A stretch of 64,000 nt of DNA from an uncultured Pseudomonadales bacterium (GCA_958296295.1 OY282460.1:1426001-1490000); one strand, 5' to 3'; counted from the first letter of the stretch, positions 7,884-17,274 are shown. Numbers and translations are program-made. The notes: generated by a model from the sequence alone, not told the origin.

Positions 7884-9827
7884 CTAGGCGCCCGCGCTGT
7901 CGGCGCGTTTGCTTTTGGCCGCCAGCGGCCGTTCGGCCAACCGGGGCAGCAGATAGGCGTCGATCACTTCGCGGGCCACCGGCCCGGCCACGGAACTGCC
8001 GCCACCGCCGTTCTCCACCAACACCGCCACGGCGATCTGCGGCGCGTCGGCCGGCGCGAAGGCGATGAACCAGGCGTGTTTGCGGTGGTATTCGTCGAGT
8101 TCCTCCTCGTCGTACTCCTCGCCTTCCGGTATTTCCACGACTTGCGCGGTGCCGGATTTGCCGGCCATGCGGTAGGCGATGTCGCGCCCGATGTGCGCCC
8201 ACGCGGTGCCGTTTTGCCGGTAGCCTTGGTTGCCGCGGTGCACGACATCCTCCATCGCGTCGATCAGCCGCTCCCAGTCCTCGGCGGTCGGCCCTTCCAC
8301 CCGGCGCGGCGTCGGCCGCTCGGCCGCTGCCGTGCCGTTCTTCAGTTCAACCTCCGAGACATCGCGGGACTTCAACATGCGCGGCGCCACGAACTCGCCG
8401 CGATTGGCGATGGTCGCGGCCATGGTCGCCAACTGCAATGGCGTCACCTCGAGGTCGCCCTGGCCAATGGCCATGTTGACCGTGTCGCCCGGATACCAGC
8501 GCTCACCCTTGTGGCCCATTTTCCAAGCGTTGTTCGGCAGCAAGCCGGGAACCGCGTCGGCGAAATCGAGCGCGGTCACCTCGCCGAAGCCGAATTGCGC
8601 GGCGAAAGAAGGCAGTGCGTCCGTTGGCATTTTCGCCCCAAGGTCGTAGAAGTAGACGTTGGAGGAGCGGTATATGGCGCGCCGCAAGTCCACCAGCCCT
8701 TGGCCGCCGGCGTTGCCGGGTTGCCAGCTCCAGTCTCGCCGGACACGCCCGCCGATGCGGAACTCGCCGCGGTCTTCGATGATGCGCTCCCAATCGGTGA
8801 AGCCCATCGCCAACGCCGCGAGCGCCACAACGAGCTTGAACGTGGAGCCCGGCGCGTACCGGCCTTGGCTGGCGCGGTTGAGCAGCGGCGTGTCCCGGGA
8901 CGAGACGAGCTCCTGGTAGTCGGCCGGATCCATCCCGGTGACGAAGAGGTTCGGCTCGTAGCCGGGGTGGCTGACCATGGCCAGCACGCCGCCATCGGGT
9001 GCGAGTGCCACCACGGCGCCGCGGCGTTGTCCAAGCGCGGCGCTTGCCGCGATCTGCAGGCGGGCGTCCAGATGCAGCGTGATGTTTCCGCCCGGCGTAG
9101 GGGCCACCCGGGAGAGTTCCTTGCGAACGCGGCCGAGGACATCCACCTCCATTGCGTGAAAGCCCGGTTCGCCGTGCAGCGCGTCTTCGTAGAACGCTTC
9201 CACGCCGCGTTTGCCGAGGAACCGGGTGGCGCGGTAGCGGGTTGGATCCAAGCGCTTCAGATCCTCTTCGTTGACGCGGCGAACCGAGCCCACGGCATGG
9301 GCCATCAGCTCGCCATACGGGTAGTGGCGGACGATCTCCGGCAACACCCGCACGCCGCCCAGGCGGTGACGGTTCACCTCCACCGCGGCGCGCTCGGATT
9401 CGGTGATGTTGAACTTCAGCGGGATCTCCTCCAGCGGTCGGCGCCGCTTTCGCAACCGGTTTCTGAAGCTCTCGAGTTGCGTCTCGGTGATCAACACCAA
9501 TTGGTCCAGTTCCGCCAACGTGGCATCCATGTCGGCGACGTGTTCGGGCACCAGGGCGAGGGAGAAGATCGGATGGTTGTGGGCGAGGGTCTCGCCGTGA
9601 CGATCGAAGACGAGGCCGCGCGCCGGCGCGAGCGGCGCGAGCTGCACGCTGTTTTCGTTGGAGTGCGCCAGATGTTCCCCGCGCTGGTACGCCATCAGCC
9701 AGATCATGCGCGCCATGAGGATGCCGAACAGCACGACGATGGCGAGGAAAGTGACCAGGCTCCGCGTGGCGAACGCCGTGCGTTCGGCGTCGGCGTCCTT
9801 CATGCGGACTTCATGCGCGGCGGGCAT
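7884..9827 (-). CDS. mrdA: Penicillin-binding protein 2 (transpeptidase)
   Basis: This is the cell-elongation transpeptidase that cross-links peptidoglycan in the periplasm and activates RodA. The 647-residue protein has a short cytoplasmic tail, one membrane anchor (about 22-46), a pedestal domain (about 60-240) and a transpeptidase domain. The active-site motifs are S328-TFK, S388-SN and K557-SGT. The length is normal. The ATG at 9827 has GGAG about 10 bases upstream. The gene follows rlmH by 19 bases. The YDEEELDEYHRKHAWF stretch after the KSGT motif is the usual PBP2 loop. Confidence 0.96.
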   Translation of the reverse strand: MPAAHEVRMKDADAERTAFATRSLVTFLAIVVLFGILMARMIWLMAYQRGEHLAHSNENSVQLAPLAPARGLVFDRHGETLAHNHPIFSLALVPEHVADMDATLAELDQLVLITETQLESFRNRLRKRRRPLEEIPLKFNITESERAAVEVNRHRLGGVRVLPEIVRHYPYGELMAHAVGSVRRVNEEDLKRLDPTRYRATRFLGKRGVEAFYEDALHGEPGFHAMEVDVLGRVRKELSRVAPTPGGNITLHLDARLQIAASAALGQRRGAVVALAPDGGVLAMVSHPGYEPNLFVTGMDPADYQELVSSRDTPLLNRASQGRYAPGSTFKLVVALAALAMGFTDWERIIEDRGEFRIGGRVRRDWSWQPGNAGGQGLVDLRRAIYRSSNVYFYDLGAKMPTDALPSFAAQFGFGEVTALDFADAVPGLLPNNAWKMGHKGERWYPGDTVNMAIGQGDLEVTPLQLATMAATIANRGEFVAPRMLKSRDVSEVELKNGTAAAERPTPRRVEGPTAEDWERLIDAMEDVVHRGNQGYRQNGTAWAHIGRDIAYRMAGKSGTAQVVEIPEGEEYDEEELDEYHRKHAWFIAFAPADAPQIAVAVLVENGGGGSSVAGPVAREVIDAYLLPRLAERPLAAKSKRADSAGA

Positions 9828-9846
9828 CAGGGCTGCACTCCGGGCG

Positions 9847-10278
9847 TCAGCGGTGGTAGGGATGGCCGGCGAGCATCGTCCACGCCCGGTACACCTGTTC
9901 GGCCACCATCACGCGCGCCAGCTGGTGAGGGAAGGTCATTTCGGAAAGCGACAGCACATGCGCGGCCCGGGCCCGGGCGTCCGCGCCAAACCCTTCCGTG
10001 CCGCCGATCAGCAACGCGACATCGCGGCCTCCCATGCGCCAGCGATCGAGCAGAGCCGCGAAACCCTCGCTGCTTGTGCGCTCGCCGCGGCGATCCCACA
10101 GCACTAGCAACTCGCGTTCCCGCACGGCGCGGAGCAGGCATTGCTCCTCGGTGTCGCCGCGGCGCGACCGCACGATGGCGAGCTGCAAGGCGTTGGCGGG
10201 CAGCCGCTGCGCGTATTGGGCGAAACCCGCCGCGATCCACGGCGGCGCCTTGCCGACGGTGAGCAGGCGGATCTTCAA
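9847..10278 (-). CDS. rlmH: 23S rRNA pseudouridine-1915 N3-methyltransferase
   Basis: This small SPOUT methyltransferase modifies the pseudouridine in helix 69 of 23S rRNA. The knotted SAM-binding fold is shown by ALLIGGTEGFG and the carboxy-terminal LSLSEMTFPHQLARVMVAEQ followed by YRAW and HPYHR. The predicted start is a TTG at 10278, because the protein then begins LKIRLLTVGKAPPW as in homologues; a longer frame upstream overlaps rsfS and has no family support. This gives 143 residues, slightly short of the usual 155. It sits between rsfS and mrdA, as in most gammaproteobacteria. Confidence 0.93.
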   Translation of the reverse strand: MKIRLLTVGKAPPWIAAGFAQYAQRLPANALQLAIVRSRRGDTEEQCLLRAVRERELLVLWDRRGERTSSEGFAALLDRWRMGGRDVALLIGGTEGFGADARARAAHVLSLSEMTFPHQLARVMVAEQVYRAWTMLAGHPYHR

Positions 10279-10301
10279 CGCCGATGCCTTGGCACGCTGG
10301 C

Positions 10302-10682
10302 TCAAGGGTGGCGGGCGAGCGCCGGCGCGCCGGCGTCGCGCTTCGGCAGACCGGCGGCCCGGTTGTCGTTGGGCGCGTGGGCCTCCCACAGGCCCTCTAG
10401 ATCGTAGAAAACGCGTGTGGTCTCGCGCATCACGTGGACCACGACGTCGCCGAGATCTATGAGCACCCAATCGCCCGGCGCGCGCCCCTCCACGCCGATG
10501 GGCGCGGCGTCCCGGGCTTTGGCCGCCTCCAGCACCGCATCCACGATGGCTCGGACATGGCGGCCCGACGAACCGCTGACGACGATCATGTGGTCGGTCA
10601 CGTCGGTGAGCGTGGTCACGTCCAAGGCAACCGGTTGCCGCCCTTTGATGTCGTCGATGGCGGCGAGGGCCACCGCCTTCAA
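10302..10682 (-). CDS. rsfS: Ribosomal silencing factor RsfS
   Basis: This protein binds ribosomal protein uL14 and blocks subunit joining in starved cells. The 126-residue protein has the conserved ALDVTTLTDVTDHMIVVSGS and GDWVLIDLGDVVVHVM segments followed by the FYDLEGLW signature. It begins at a TTG at 10682, supported by GGGAG in front and by the conserved MKAVALAAIDDIKG start. That start overlaps the nadD stop by four bases, so translation should be coupled. The last 20 residues are low-complexity. Confidence 0.94.
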   Translation of the reverse strand: MKAVALAAIDDIKGRQPVALDVTTLTDVTDHMIVVSGSSGRHVRAIVDAVLEAAKARDAAPIGVEGRAPGDWVLIDLGDVVVHVMRETTRVFYDLEGLWEAHAPNDNRAAGLPKRDAGAPALARHP

Positions 10683-11533
10683 TTCTCCCGCTTCGACTGA
10701 ACTCCTCCTTCCGTGCCCGTCTGGCCGCCGCCTTGCGCGGCGCTTGGGTGGTCCGGTTTGGCGTACAAGGCGCGTTCCCTAATATAAGCCCATACCCGCG
10801 GCGACAGCAACGCGGCGGCATCGGCGCCGGCGAGAACCCGGCGCCGTACCGTGGTGGCCGAGATGGGCGTCATCTCGGCGGCGACGTGGTGGATGCCACC
10901 GCTAGGACGGCAACGAAGTTCGGCGGCATTCGCCAAGCGCGTGAAGCCGCACGGCAAGCCTTGCGCGTGGTCGGTTTCGCCGGGCCGGTTGAACACGAGG
11001 AGATGGCAGAGCGCTGGCAACTCCTCCACGCGATGCCAGGTGTGGATGCTGGCGAGCGCGTCGGCGCCGAGGAACCAAACCAGCGGCCGTTCGTCGGCCA
11101 TCTCGGCAAGCGTGGCGACGGTGTACGACGGGCCCGGGCGGACGAGTTCGCGCTCCGAGGCCTCGAGCACGGGTCGCGACGAGCTGGCTGGCGCGCCGAT
11201 GTGCGGCGGCAGGCGACCGGCGTTGGCGTCCAGCGCGGCGAGCCGCAACATCGCCCAGCGGTGTTCGACGTTCGCCCGCGGCGGGGACCGATGCCACGGG
11301 CGAGCCGCCAACAGGAGCGTGACGCTCGACGCCCCCACGAGAGCGCCGCCCACCAGGGCCGCATGGAGGTGGCCTAGATGCACCGGATCGAAGGTGCCGC
11401 CGAGAATGGCCCTCACCGCTTGCTCGCGAGCCGGGGTTGCAGGGCGCCGTGCCGGCGGGAAGGCGGTAGCCGCGGACTGTTTTCGCCGCTTGCGTCTCTT
11501 GGCGGTCGTCTGGCCACGGTTCGCTTGCCGCAT
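10679..11533 (-). CDS. nadD: Nicotinate-nucleotide adenylyltransferase
   Basis: This enzyme joins nicotinate mononucleotide and ATP to form deamido-NAD. The nucleotidyl-transferase fold is marked by LGGTFDPVHLGHL and a late ISATTVRRR block. The ATG at 11533 directly follows the stop of the LON-domain gene (TGAATG) and gives 284 residues, with a basic leader that homologues lack. A GTG at 11416 would give the conserved MRAILGGTFDPVH start and a normal length of 245 residues. Neither has a clear ribosome site, so the start is open. Neighbouring rsfS and rlmH support the identity. Confidence 0.93.
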   Translation of the reverse strand: MRQANRGQTTAKRRKRRKQSAATAFPPARRPATPAREQAVRAILGGTFDPVHLGHLHAALVGGALVGASSVTLLLAARPWHRSPPRANVEHRWAMLRLAALDANAGRLPPHIGAPASSSRPVLEASERELVRPGPSYTVATLAEMADERPLVWFLGADALASIHTWHRVEELPALCHLLVFNRPGETDHAQGLPCGFTRLANAAELRCRPSGGIHHVAAEMTPISATTVRRRVLAGADAAALLSPRVWAYIRERALYAKPDHPSAAQGGGQTGTEGGVQSKREN

Positions 11534-12136
11534 TCAGCCGCGCAGTTTGGCCAAAAGACGGCGGATCTCCACCAGGCGCTCCCGCGCAAGCTGCATTTGC
11601 AGCAGGCTTTGCTTGGTTTCGGCCTCCAAAGGCAGGAGCTCCGCAAGACGCCAACCCACGGAGCTGGCGTCCTCGTAATCCACGTCCAGGGCCAGCTTCT
11701 GAATCATCGGGTGTTTCACCAATACGCGCAGCGTTTCCACCAGGGGTTGGAACTCTTCGCCGATGGGCGATGCGCGTTCGGCGGGCAGGAACTCCACCTC
11801 CGCCATCATCAGCTTGTCCGGGGCTTCCCACGAGCGGTGAATGCGGAATTTGCCGCCGCCGCCGCAAAGGATGCCCAAGCGCCCGTTGGCGAGTGGATTG
11901 AAGTCCAAGATCTTCGCGTAAGTGCCGATCTCGAACACCGATGGCGGCCCGTCTTCACCGCCGATGCGCGTCTCGCGTCCTTCGCGGATGAGCACAACGC
12001 CGAACCCGGTGTCGGTCTTCATGCAGCGTCCGACCAGATCGAGATAGCGGGGCTCGAAAATCTGCAACGGCAGCCGTCCGCCGCAAAGCAGCACCGCGGA
12101 GAGGGGAAACAGCGGGATTTGCTCGCGGACGGCCAC
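11534..12136 (-). CDS. Stand-alone LON substrate-binding-domain protein
   Basis: This 200-residue protein matches the amino-terminal domain of Lon protease (LON_substr_bdg) but carries no ATPase or protease part. It begins IPLFPLSAVLLCGGRLPLQI and then EPRYLDLV, the typical opening. A helical end (RLAELLPLEAETKQSLLQM) follows, as in the YcaO/Lon-like small proteins of Pseudomonas and Xanthomonas. The role is not established; such proteins may bind unfolded polypeptides. The GTG start is at 12136. The nadD ATG abuts its stop, so the two form a coupled pair, which is not the classical holA/lptE context of nadD. Confidence 0.9.
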   Translation of the reverse strand: MAVREQIPLFPLSAVLLCGGRLPLQIFEPRYLDLVGRCMKTDTGFGVVLIREGRETRIGGEDGPPSVFEIGTYAKILDFNPLANGRLGILCGGGGKFRIHRSWEAPDKLMMAEVEFLPAERASPIGEEFQPLVETLRVLVKHPMIQKLALDVDYEDASSVGWRLAELLPLEAETKQSLLQMQLARERLVEIRRLLAKLRG

Positions 12137-12233
12137 GCGCGAACCATAGCACCCCGGCGATGCGCGAGGCGGATGCTCGGTGGCTCGGCGGCGCCGGCCG
12201 GTTGTCGCGCTGGCGGGTTGTTACACTGGCTCG

Positions 12234-13031
12234 GTGGATGGCTCACCGATCAGCTTGGCGCAAGCCGTGGTGTTGGCGCTCATCCAAGGCGCGACCGAGT
12301 TCCTGCCGATTTCCAGCTCCGCGCACCTGGTCCTGCCCTCCGCGTTGACGGATTGGCCAGACCAGGGGCTGGCCTTCGACGTGGCGGTGCACTTGGGCAC
12401 GTTGGTCGCGGTGCTGTGCTATTTCCGGCGCGAGTTGGCGGGCTTCGCCAGAAGCGGTTGGACGCTGGTTGCGCGCTGCGAGCCGGACGAGAATCTGCAC
12501 TTGCTGGCGAAGATCGCGCTCGCCACCGTGCCCCTCGCCGCCGCCGGCTTCGCCTTCGCGGATTTGGCGGAGACGCGGTTGCGGCGCACCGAGGTGATCG
12601 CGCTCGCCACCATCGGCTTCGGCGTCGCGCTCTGGTTGGCCGATTGGCGCGGCGGCCGAACGTCGGCCAAGGCCCCGAGCTATCCGCAGGCGATTCTCAT
12701 CGGTTTGGCGCAAGCTCTCGCCATCATTCCCGGCTCATCGCGCTCTGGCGTCACCATCGCCGCGGCGTTGGCATTGGGCCTGGCACGCGCGGGCGCGGCG
12801 CGGTTCTCGTTTCTGCTGGCGATTCCGGCGATCACCGGCGCCGCGGTGCTCATGGCTTGGCAAGTGCGCGCGCCGGCGGATTGGGTGCCGCTCGTGGTCG
12901 GTTTCCTCGTTGCGGCGGCAAGCGCTTGGTGTTGCGTGGCGTTGTTCGTGCGTTTCGTGGAACGCACCGGCATGACGCCGTACGTGATCTACCGTATCGC
13001 GTTGGGGGCGGCGCTGCTGTTGTTCGTCTAA
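12234..13031 (+). CDS. uppP: Undecaprenyl-diphosphatase UppP/BacA
   Basis: This integral membrane phosphatase recycles undecaprenyl pyrophosphate, the lipid carrier of cell-wall synthesis. Both conserved motifs are present: QGATEFLPISSSAHLVLPS near the amino end and the PGSSRSGVTI block in the middle. About eight membrane spans are expected. The GTG at 12234 is chosen since homologues begin just before the LAQAVVLALIQG helix; a longer frame from 12180 adds a basic leader with no support. It is divergent from the LON-domain gene and convergent with glnS. Its position fits the cell-wall theme of this part of the window. Confidence 0.94.
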   Translation: MDGSPISLAQAVVLALIQGATEFLPISSSAHLVLPSALTDWPDQGLAFDVAVHLGTLVAVLCYFRRELAGFARSGWTLVARCEPDENLHLLAKIALATVPLAAAGFAFADLAETRLRRTEVIALATIGFGVALWLADWRGGRTSAKAPSYPQAILIGLAQALAIIPGSSRSGVTIAAALALGLARAGAARFSFLLAIPAITGAAVLMAWQVRAPADWVPLVVGFLVAAASAWCCVALFVRFVERTGMTPYVIYRIALGAALLLFV

Positions 13032-13105
13032 CCGGCCAGCTTGTCGCCGGCGAATGCGTTGCGCTCGGCATCGCGGGCGAAGCGCGGCGGCCACGTTGGC
13101 TCGCC

Positions 13106-14761
13106 TCAGGTGCCGGCCTTGGCTCGCGGCGAGTAGGAGTCGCGCAGCGCGACGGTGCGATTGAACACCGGCGCGTGCGGCCTGTGGTCGACGGCGTCTT
13201 TGGCGAAATAGCCCTTGCGCTCGAACTGAAAGTGCTGGTCGTCGTGGCGCGCGATGGCCGGTTCCACCAGTGCTTTCGCAGTGCGCAGGGAGCGCGGATT
13301 CAAGGCGTCGGCAAGAGTCCGGCCAGCGGGGTTCGGTTCCGCGAAAAGCCGTTCCGGCAAGCGCACCCGCGCCGGCACCGCGGTGGCGGCGTCCACCCAG
13401 TGGATGACGCCTTTCGGCTTCAAGCCGCTGGTGTCGCTGCCGCTTTTCGACTCGGGCACATGACGGCACCGCAGCGCGGCAACGCGGCCGGCGGCGTCTT
13501 TCACCACTTCGTCGCAGATTATGATGTAGCCGTGGCGCAGGCGCACCATGCCGCCCGGCGTCAGACGCCGCCACTTGCGCGGCGGCTGCTCGGCGAAGTC
13601 CTCGCGCTCTATGCGCAGGTTGGCCGAGAACGCGAGTTCCCGCACCCCGTGCCGCGACTGTTGCGGGTGCCACGGAGCGGTGAGCGTTTCGCCGGGACCG
13701 GCGTAGTTCGTGATCACCACCGGCAGCGGGTCCAGCACGGCCATGCCGCGCGGCGCCGCGGCCTCCAGGTCCTGGCGGACGCAGAACTCCAAGAGTTCGA
13801 GCGCCACCGCGCCGGCGGCTTTGGTCACGCCGATGCGCCGGCAGAACTCGCGGATGGCTTGCGGCCGGCAACCGCGCCGCCGCAGGCCGGCCAGCGTCGG
13901 CATCCGCGGATCGTCCCAGCCGGCCACATGGCCGCCATCGATCAGCGCGGCCAGTTGGCGTTTGGACAACACCGTGTATTCCAAGGCCAAGCGCGAGAAC
14001 TCGATTTGCGGCGGATGGTAGTTGGTGGCGATGTTGTCCAGCACCCAATCGTAGAGTGGCCGGTGATCCTCGAACTCCAACGTGCACAGGGAGTGGGAAA
14101 TGCCCTCGAGAGCGTCGCAGATGCAGTGCGTGAAGTCGTACATTGGATAGATGCGCCACTTGTCGCCGGTGCGATGGTGCGTCGCGTGGCGGATGCGGTA
14201 GAGCACCGGATCCCGCAGGTTGATGTTCGGTGAAGCCATGTCGATCTTGGCCCGCAGCACGCGGGCGCCATCGGCGAACTCTCCGCGTTTCATGCGCCGA
14301 AACAGATCCAGGTTTTCCGCCAGGTCGCGGTTGCGGTACGGGCTCGGCGTGCCGGGGCTGGTGAGCGTGCCGCGGGTGGCGCGTATTTCGTCGGCTGACA
14401 GATCGCAGACGAACGCTTTGCCGCGTTCGATGAGCTGTTCCGCGAAGGCGTAGAGCTGATCGAAGTAGTCGGAAGCGAATGTGGGGCCGATAAAGTTGAA
14501 GCCCAGCCAGCGCACGTCCTCGGCCATGGAGTTCACGAACTCCTCGCTTTCCGCAAGCGGGTTGGTGTCGTCGAAGCGAAGGTAGGTCTTGCCGCCGAAC
14601 TCCTCGGCGATGCCGAAGTTCAAGCAGATGGATTTGGCGTGGCCGATGTGCAAATAGCCGTTTGGTTCGGGCGGAAAACGGGTTGCCACAGCCGTTCCCG
14701 AACCAGCCTCCAAGTCGCGCCGGACGCGGGCGCGAATGAAATCCCGCAAATCGGTGGACAT
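13106..14761 (-). CDS. glnS: Glutaminyl-tRNA synthetase
   Basis: This class-I synthetase charges tRNA-Gln with glutamine. The 551-residue protein has PEPNGYLHIGHAKSI (31-45, HIGH motif) and VLSKRQL as the KMSKS-type loop, then the two carboxy-terminal beta barrels with VVITNYAGPGE. The length equals that of the Escherichia enzyme. The ATG at 14761 has TGGGGA close upstream. A TATCAT-like -10 element can be seen on the minus strand at 14827-14832. A dedicated GlnRS fits gammaproteobacteria. Confidence 0.97.
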   Translation of the reverse strand: MSTDLRDFIRARVRRDLEAGSGTAVATRFPPEPNGYLHIGHAKSICLNFGIAEEFGGKTYLRFDDTNPLAESEEFVNSMAEDVRWLGFNFIGPTFASDYFDQLYAFAEQLIERGKAFVCDLSADEIRATRGTLTSPGTPSPYRNRDLAENLDLFRRMKRGEFADGARVLRAKIDMASPNINLRDPVLYRIRHATHHRTGDKWRIYPMYDFTHCICDALEGISHSLCTLEFEDHRPLYDWVLDNIATNYHPPQIEFSRLALEYTVLSKRQLAALIDGGHVAGWDDPRMPTLAGLRRRGCRPQAIREFCRRIGVTKAAGAVALELLEFCVRQDLEAAAPRGMAVLDPLPVVITNYAGPGETLTAPWHPQQSRHGVRELAFSANLRIEREDFAEQPPRKWRRLTPGGMVRLRHGYIIICDEVVKDAAGRVAALRCRHVPESKSGSDTSGLKPKGVIHWVDAATAVPARVRLPERLFAEPNPAGRTLADALNPRSLRTAKALVEPAIARHDDQHFQFERKGYFAKDAVDHRPHAPVFNRTVALRDSYSPRAKAGT

Positions 14762-14868
14762 GTGTTCCCCAGGGTGGCCGGCGGCATACGCCCCACCGCA
14801 ACGCCGCGGGAGGTTGCCAAACCGCTATGATAGCCGGCCACTGCGACGGGACGGCCCCGTGCGCCGTG

Positions 14869-14888
14869 CGCGGAAAGCGCGTTTCGCG
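14869..14888 (-). terminator. Weak hairpin downstream of psd
   Basis: The 20 bases can fold with a stem of seven pairs including one G-T wobble (CGCGGAA with TTTCGCG) and a six-base loop. It lies about 50 bases past the psd stop on the minus strand. There is no T-run, so it is at most a weak terminator. Confidence 0.25.
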
Positions 14889-14937
14889 TGCGGCCGTTCG
14901 GCTTGGCGCGACGAGTCGCGTTGTGGTCGCTGCGCTC

Positions 14938-15801
14938 CTAGCGGCCCGCGCCTTGCTTGTCGACCGGCGGCGCCGCAACGCCGATCGCTTCGCCCATTCT
15001 CACCGTCGCGCCCTTCGCGAGGCCGGCCGAGAGCCTCACGGCGTTCGGCGGGAACAGCGCGATGACTGTGGAGCCGAGCAGAAACGCGCCCACCTCCTGG
15101 CCGCGCGCGAATCGCACGTTGTCCGGCGTGCGCAGCGAGCGGCGGCGGTATGGCGAGATCGGCCCGTTCGCCCACGGCACCCGGATGCTGGCGACGATCA
15201 TCGCTCCCACCAGCACCAGGGCGACATCGCCGAACGCGGTTTGGAGGCGCAAGACCAGCCGCTCGTTGCGGGCGAACAGTCTCGGCACATGCTGTTCGGT
15301 CACCGCGTTCACGGAAAAGAGGCGCCCGGGAATCGCCAGAGTCGACCGCAGGCGGGCGTCGCACGGCGCGTGGACGCGGTGGTAGTCCCGCGGCGCCAAG
15401 TACACGGTGAGGAACGCGCCGCCGGTGAACGTGGCCGCGAACTCCTCGTCGCCGAGCAGATCCGCAACGGCGTAGCGCCGGCCCTTGGCCTGCAGCAGTT
15501 GGCCGCCGGCGATGGCGCCGGCTTGGCTGACAGTGCCGTCAGCCGGGCTCGCCAGCGCCAGCGGGTCCGCCGGCAGTGGCCGCGCGCCCGGCGACAGCGC
15601 GCGGGTGAAGAAGTGGTTGAAGCTCTCGAAGTCGTCCGCGCCCTCGCCCTCGGTGTCGGCCAGATCCACCGCGTAGGCGGCGCGGAACGTGTTGATGATC
15701 CAGCGTTTCAGGAGGCGGTTGCGACTGGCGGCGAAAACGCCGAGCAAGCGGGAAAGCGCGTGCTGTGGCAGCAGGCTCTGCAAGGCGGTGAACGGATGCA
15801 C
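14938..15801 (-). CDS. psd: Phosphatidylserine decarboxylase proenzyme
   Basis: This enzyme makes phosphatidylethanolamine at the inner membrane. The 287-residue proenzyme should self-cleave at the LGST motif between G243 and S244, and the new serine becomes the pyruvoyl group. Other family signs are ADGTVSQAG, the FTGGAFLTVYLAPRDYHRVH block and FARNERLVLRL. The gene follows the rhodanese gene by 6 bases on the same strand, so they form a pair. A rhodanese-psd pairing is common in Pseudomonas relatives. Confidence 0.96.
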   Translation of the reverse strand: MHPFTALQSLLPQHALSRLLGVFAASRNRLLKRWIINTFRAAYAVDLADTEGEGADDFESFNHFFTRALSPGARPLPADPLALASPADGTVSQAGAIAGGQLLQAKGRRYAVADLLGDEEFAATFTGGAFLTVYLAPRDYHRVHAPCDARLRSTLAIPGRLFSVNAVTEQHVPRLFARNERLVLRLQTAFGDVALVLVGAMIVASIRVPWANGPISPYRRRSLRTPDNVRFARGQEVGAFLLGSTVIALFPPNAVRLSAGLAKGATVRMGEAIGVAAPPVDKQGAGR

Positions 15802-15807
15802 GGGCGG

Positions 15808-16635
15808 CTAGCGTGGTCGCTTTGGCGCCGGGCCGGTCTCCACCGGCGTGTCGGCGCGACTGCCCCACTCCGCCCAAGAACCCGGATAGGCGCGGATGCG
15901 TGCGAAGCCGGAGATGCGCGCGGCCATGTATGCGAGGCCGGAGCGGTGGTGGGTGTGGCAGTGCGTCACCACGTCGCGTTCGGCGTCGATGCCGCGTTCG
16001 GCGAGCAAGGCCTGCAGATTCTCCACCAGGCGCCACAGGCGGCGCTCGTCCTTGAGCTCCAGCCAGTCCAAGTGCACGGCCCCCGGGATGTGCCCGGCTC
16101 GCGCCGGCGAGGGGCGGGTGCCGGCGTATTCCTCGGCCGAGCGGCAATCCCAGACCAAGAGGTCGGGATCCCCGAGACGTCCAAGCAATTCCTGGGCGTC
16201 GGCGATGGCCCCGTTGTGAATCTCCACCTCCACATCGGAGGGCCGCGTTCGCGTCGGCGTGGTGGCGAGCGGCAGGCCGGCACCGTGCCAAGCGTTCAGG
16301 CCGCCGTCCAAGTAGCGCCAGCGGGTGTGGCCGATCACGTCCAACGTCCACGCGAAACGGCCGGCCCAGCCGCCACCCTCGTCGTCCAACACCACCACTT
16401 CGCGCCCGTGGTCGAAACCGATGCGCCGGAACAGCGCGGTCAGGCGCTCGCGGGAAGGCAGCGCGCCCGTGGCCGGCGGCACGCCGGAGACGAGTTCGCC
16501 CGGTGCCACATGCAAGGCGCCGGGCAGGTGCGCCGCATCGTACGTTGCGCGCGATGTGACTTGGACGACCAGCGGCCAAGGTCGGGTGTCGGCGAGCGCC
16601 CGGGCGCTCAACAGCGATGGCTTCGGCGACTTCAC
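15808..16635 (-). CDS. Two-domain rhodanese (thiosulfate sulfurtransferase, RhdA-like)
   Basis: This 275-residue protein has two rhodanese folds. The first (about 20-125) has D84-D85 where a catalytic cysteine would be, so it is the inactive domain. The second (about 140-265) carries the active-site loop HCHTHHRSG with C226. The loop closely resembles the CQTHHRS loop of Azotobacter RhdA. It should transfer sulfur from thiosulfate or a persulfide carrier in the cytoplasm. Together with psd it forms a two-gene unit, divergent from orn. Confidence 0.92.
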   Translation of the reverse strand: MKSPKPSLLSARALADTRPWPLVVQVTSRATYDAAHLPGALHVAPGELVSGVPPATGALPSRERLTALFRRIGFDHGREVVVLDDEGGGWAGRFAWTLDVIGHTRWRYLDGGLNAWHGAGLPLATTPTRTRPSDVEVEIHNGAIADAQELLGRLGDPDLLVWDCRSAEEYAGTRPSPARAGHIPGAVHLDWLELKDERRLWRLVENLQALLAERGIDAERDVVTHCHTHHRSGLAYMAARISGFARIRAYPGSWAEWGSRADTPVETGPAPKRPR

Positions 16636-16725
16636 GGCCCGGCATCATAGCCAATAGGAGATGCGGTTCGACTCCGCGGGTTGGGGATGCGCGCCCCGCG
16701 CCGGGGCAGCGGTCATAATGGCCGG

Positions 16726-17274
16726 ATGGCGGAGAACGAAACCCACCTCGTGTGGATGGACTTGGAGATGACCGGGCTGAACCCGGAGCGCGACGCGATC
16801 CTGGAGGTCGCCACGATCGTCACGGACGCGAATCTGGAAGTCGTGGCCGAGGGGCCGGTGTTGGCCATCCACCAACCCGGCGACGTGCTTGCCGCCATGG
16901 ACGCTTGGAACACGGAGCATCACGGCAGCTCCGGCTTGGTGGAGCGCGTGCGTCGATCGCCTGTGAGCCTCACCGAGGCCGAGGCGGTGACGCTCGCCTT
17001 CGTGCAGCGGCACTGCCCGAGGCGCACGGCGCCGCTGTGCGGCAACTCGATCTGGCAAGACCGCCGCTTTCTCGCCCTGCAAATGCCGACCTTGAACGAC
17101 TACCTGCACTACCGCATCGTCGACGTCTCCACGGTGAAAGAGCTCGCCCGCCGTTGGCGGCCGGCGGTGGTGGAGAGCTTCCGCAAGCGTGGCGCCCACC
17201 GGGCGCTCGACGACATTCGCGAGTCCATCGCCGAATTGCGCCACTACCGGGAGCACTTCTTGGCGCCCGGCTAG
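16726..17274 (+). CDS. orn: Oligoribonuclease
   Basis: This 3'-5' exonuclease of the DEDDh type degrades 2-5-nucleotide RNAs, including pGpG. The 182-residue protein has D12 and E14 in [11 protein letters not shown], the conserved HHGSSGL segment, [12 protein letters not shown] and [11 protein letters not shown]. The ATG at 16726 begins the conserved protein; an in-frame ATG further upstream has no support. It is divergent from the rhodanese gene and convergent with corC. The divergent gap of about 90 bases must hold both promoters. Confidence 0.96.
   Translation: MAENETHLVWMDLEMTGLNPERDAILEVATIVTDANLEVVAEGPVLAIHQPGDVLAAMDAWNTEHHGSSGLVERVRRSPVSLTEAEAVTLAFVQRHCPRRTAPLCGNSIWQDRRFLALQMPTLNDYLHYRIVDVSTVKELARRWRPAVVESFRKRGAHRALDDIRESIAELRHYREHFLAPG

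Noticed and set aside
7875..10262. Plus-strand open frame antisense to mrdA and rlmH
   Set aside because: Antisense to genes with intact catalytic motifs; composition is of the shadow type.
11378..14233. Plus-strand open frame of about 950 codons across nadD, LON gene, uppP and glnS
   Set aside because: It crosses four supported genes and has no family signature; a shadow frame of GC-rich codons.
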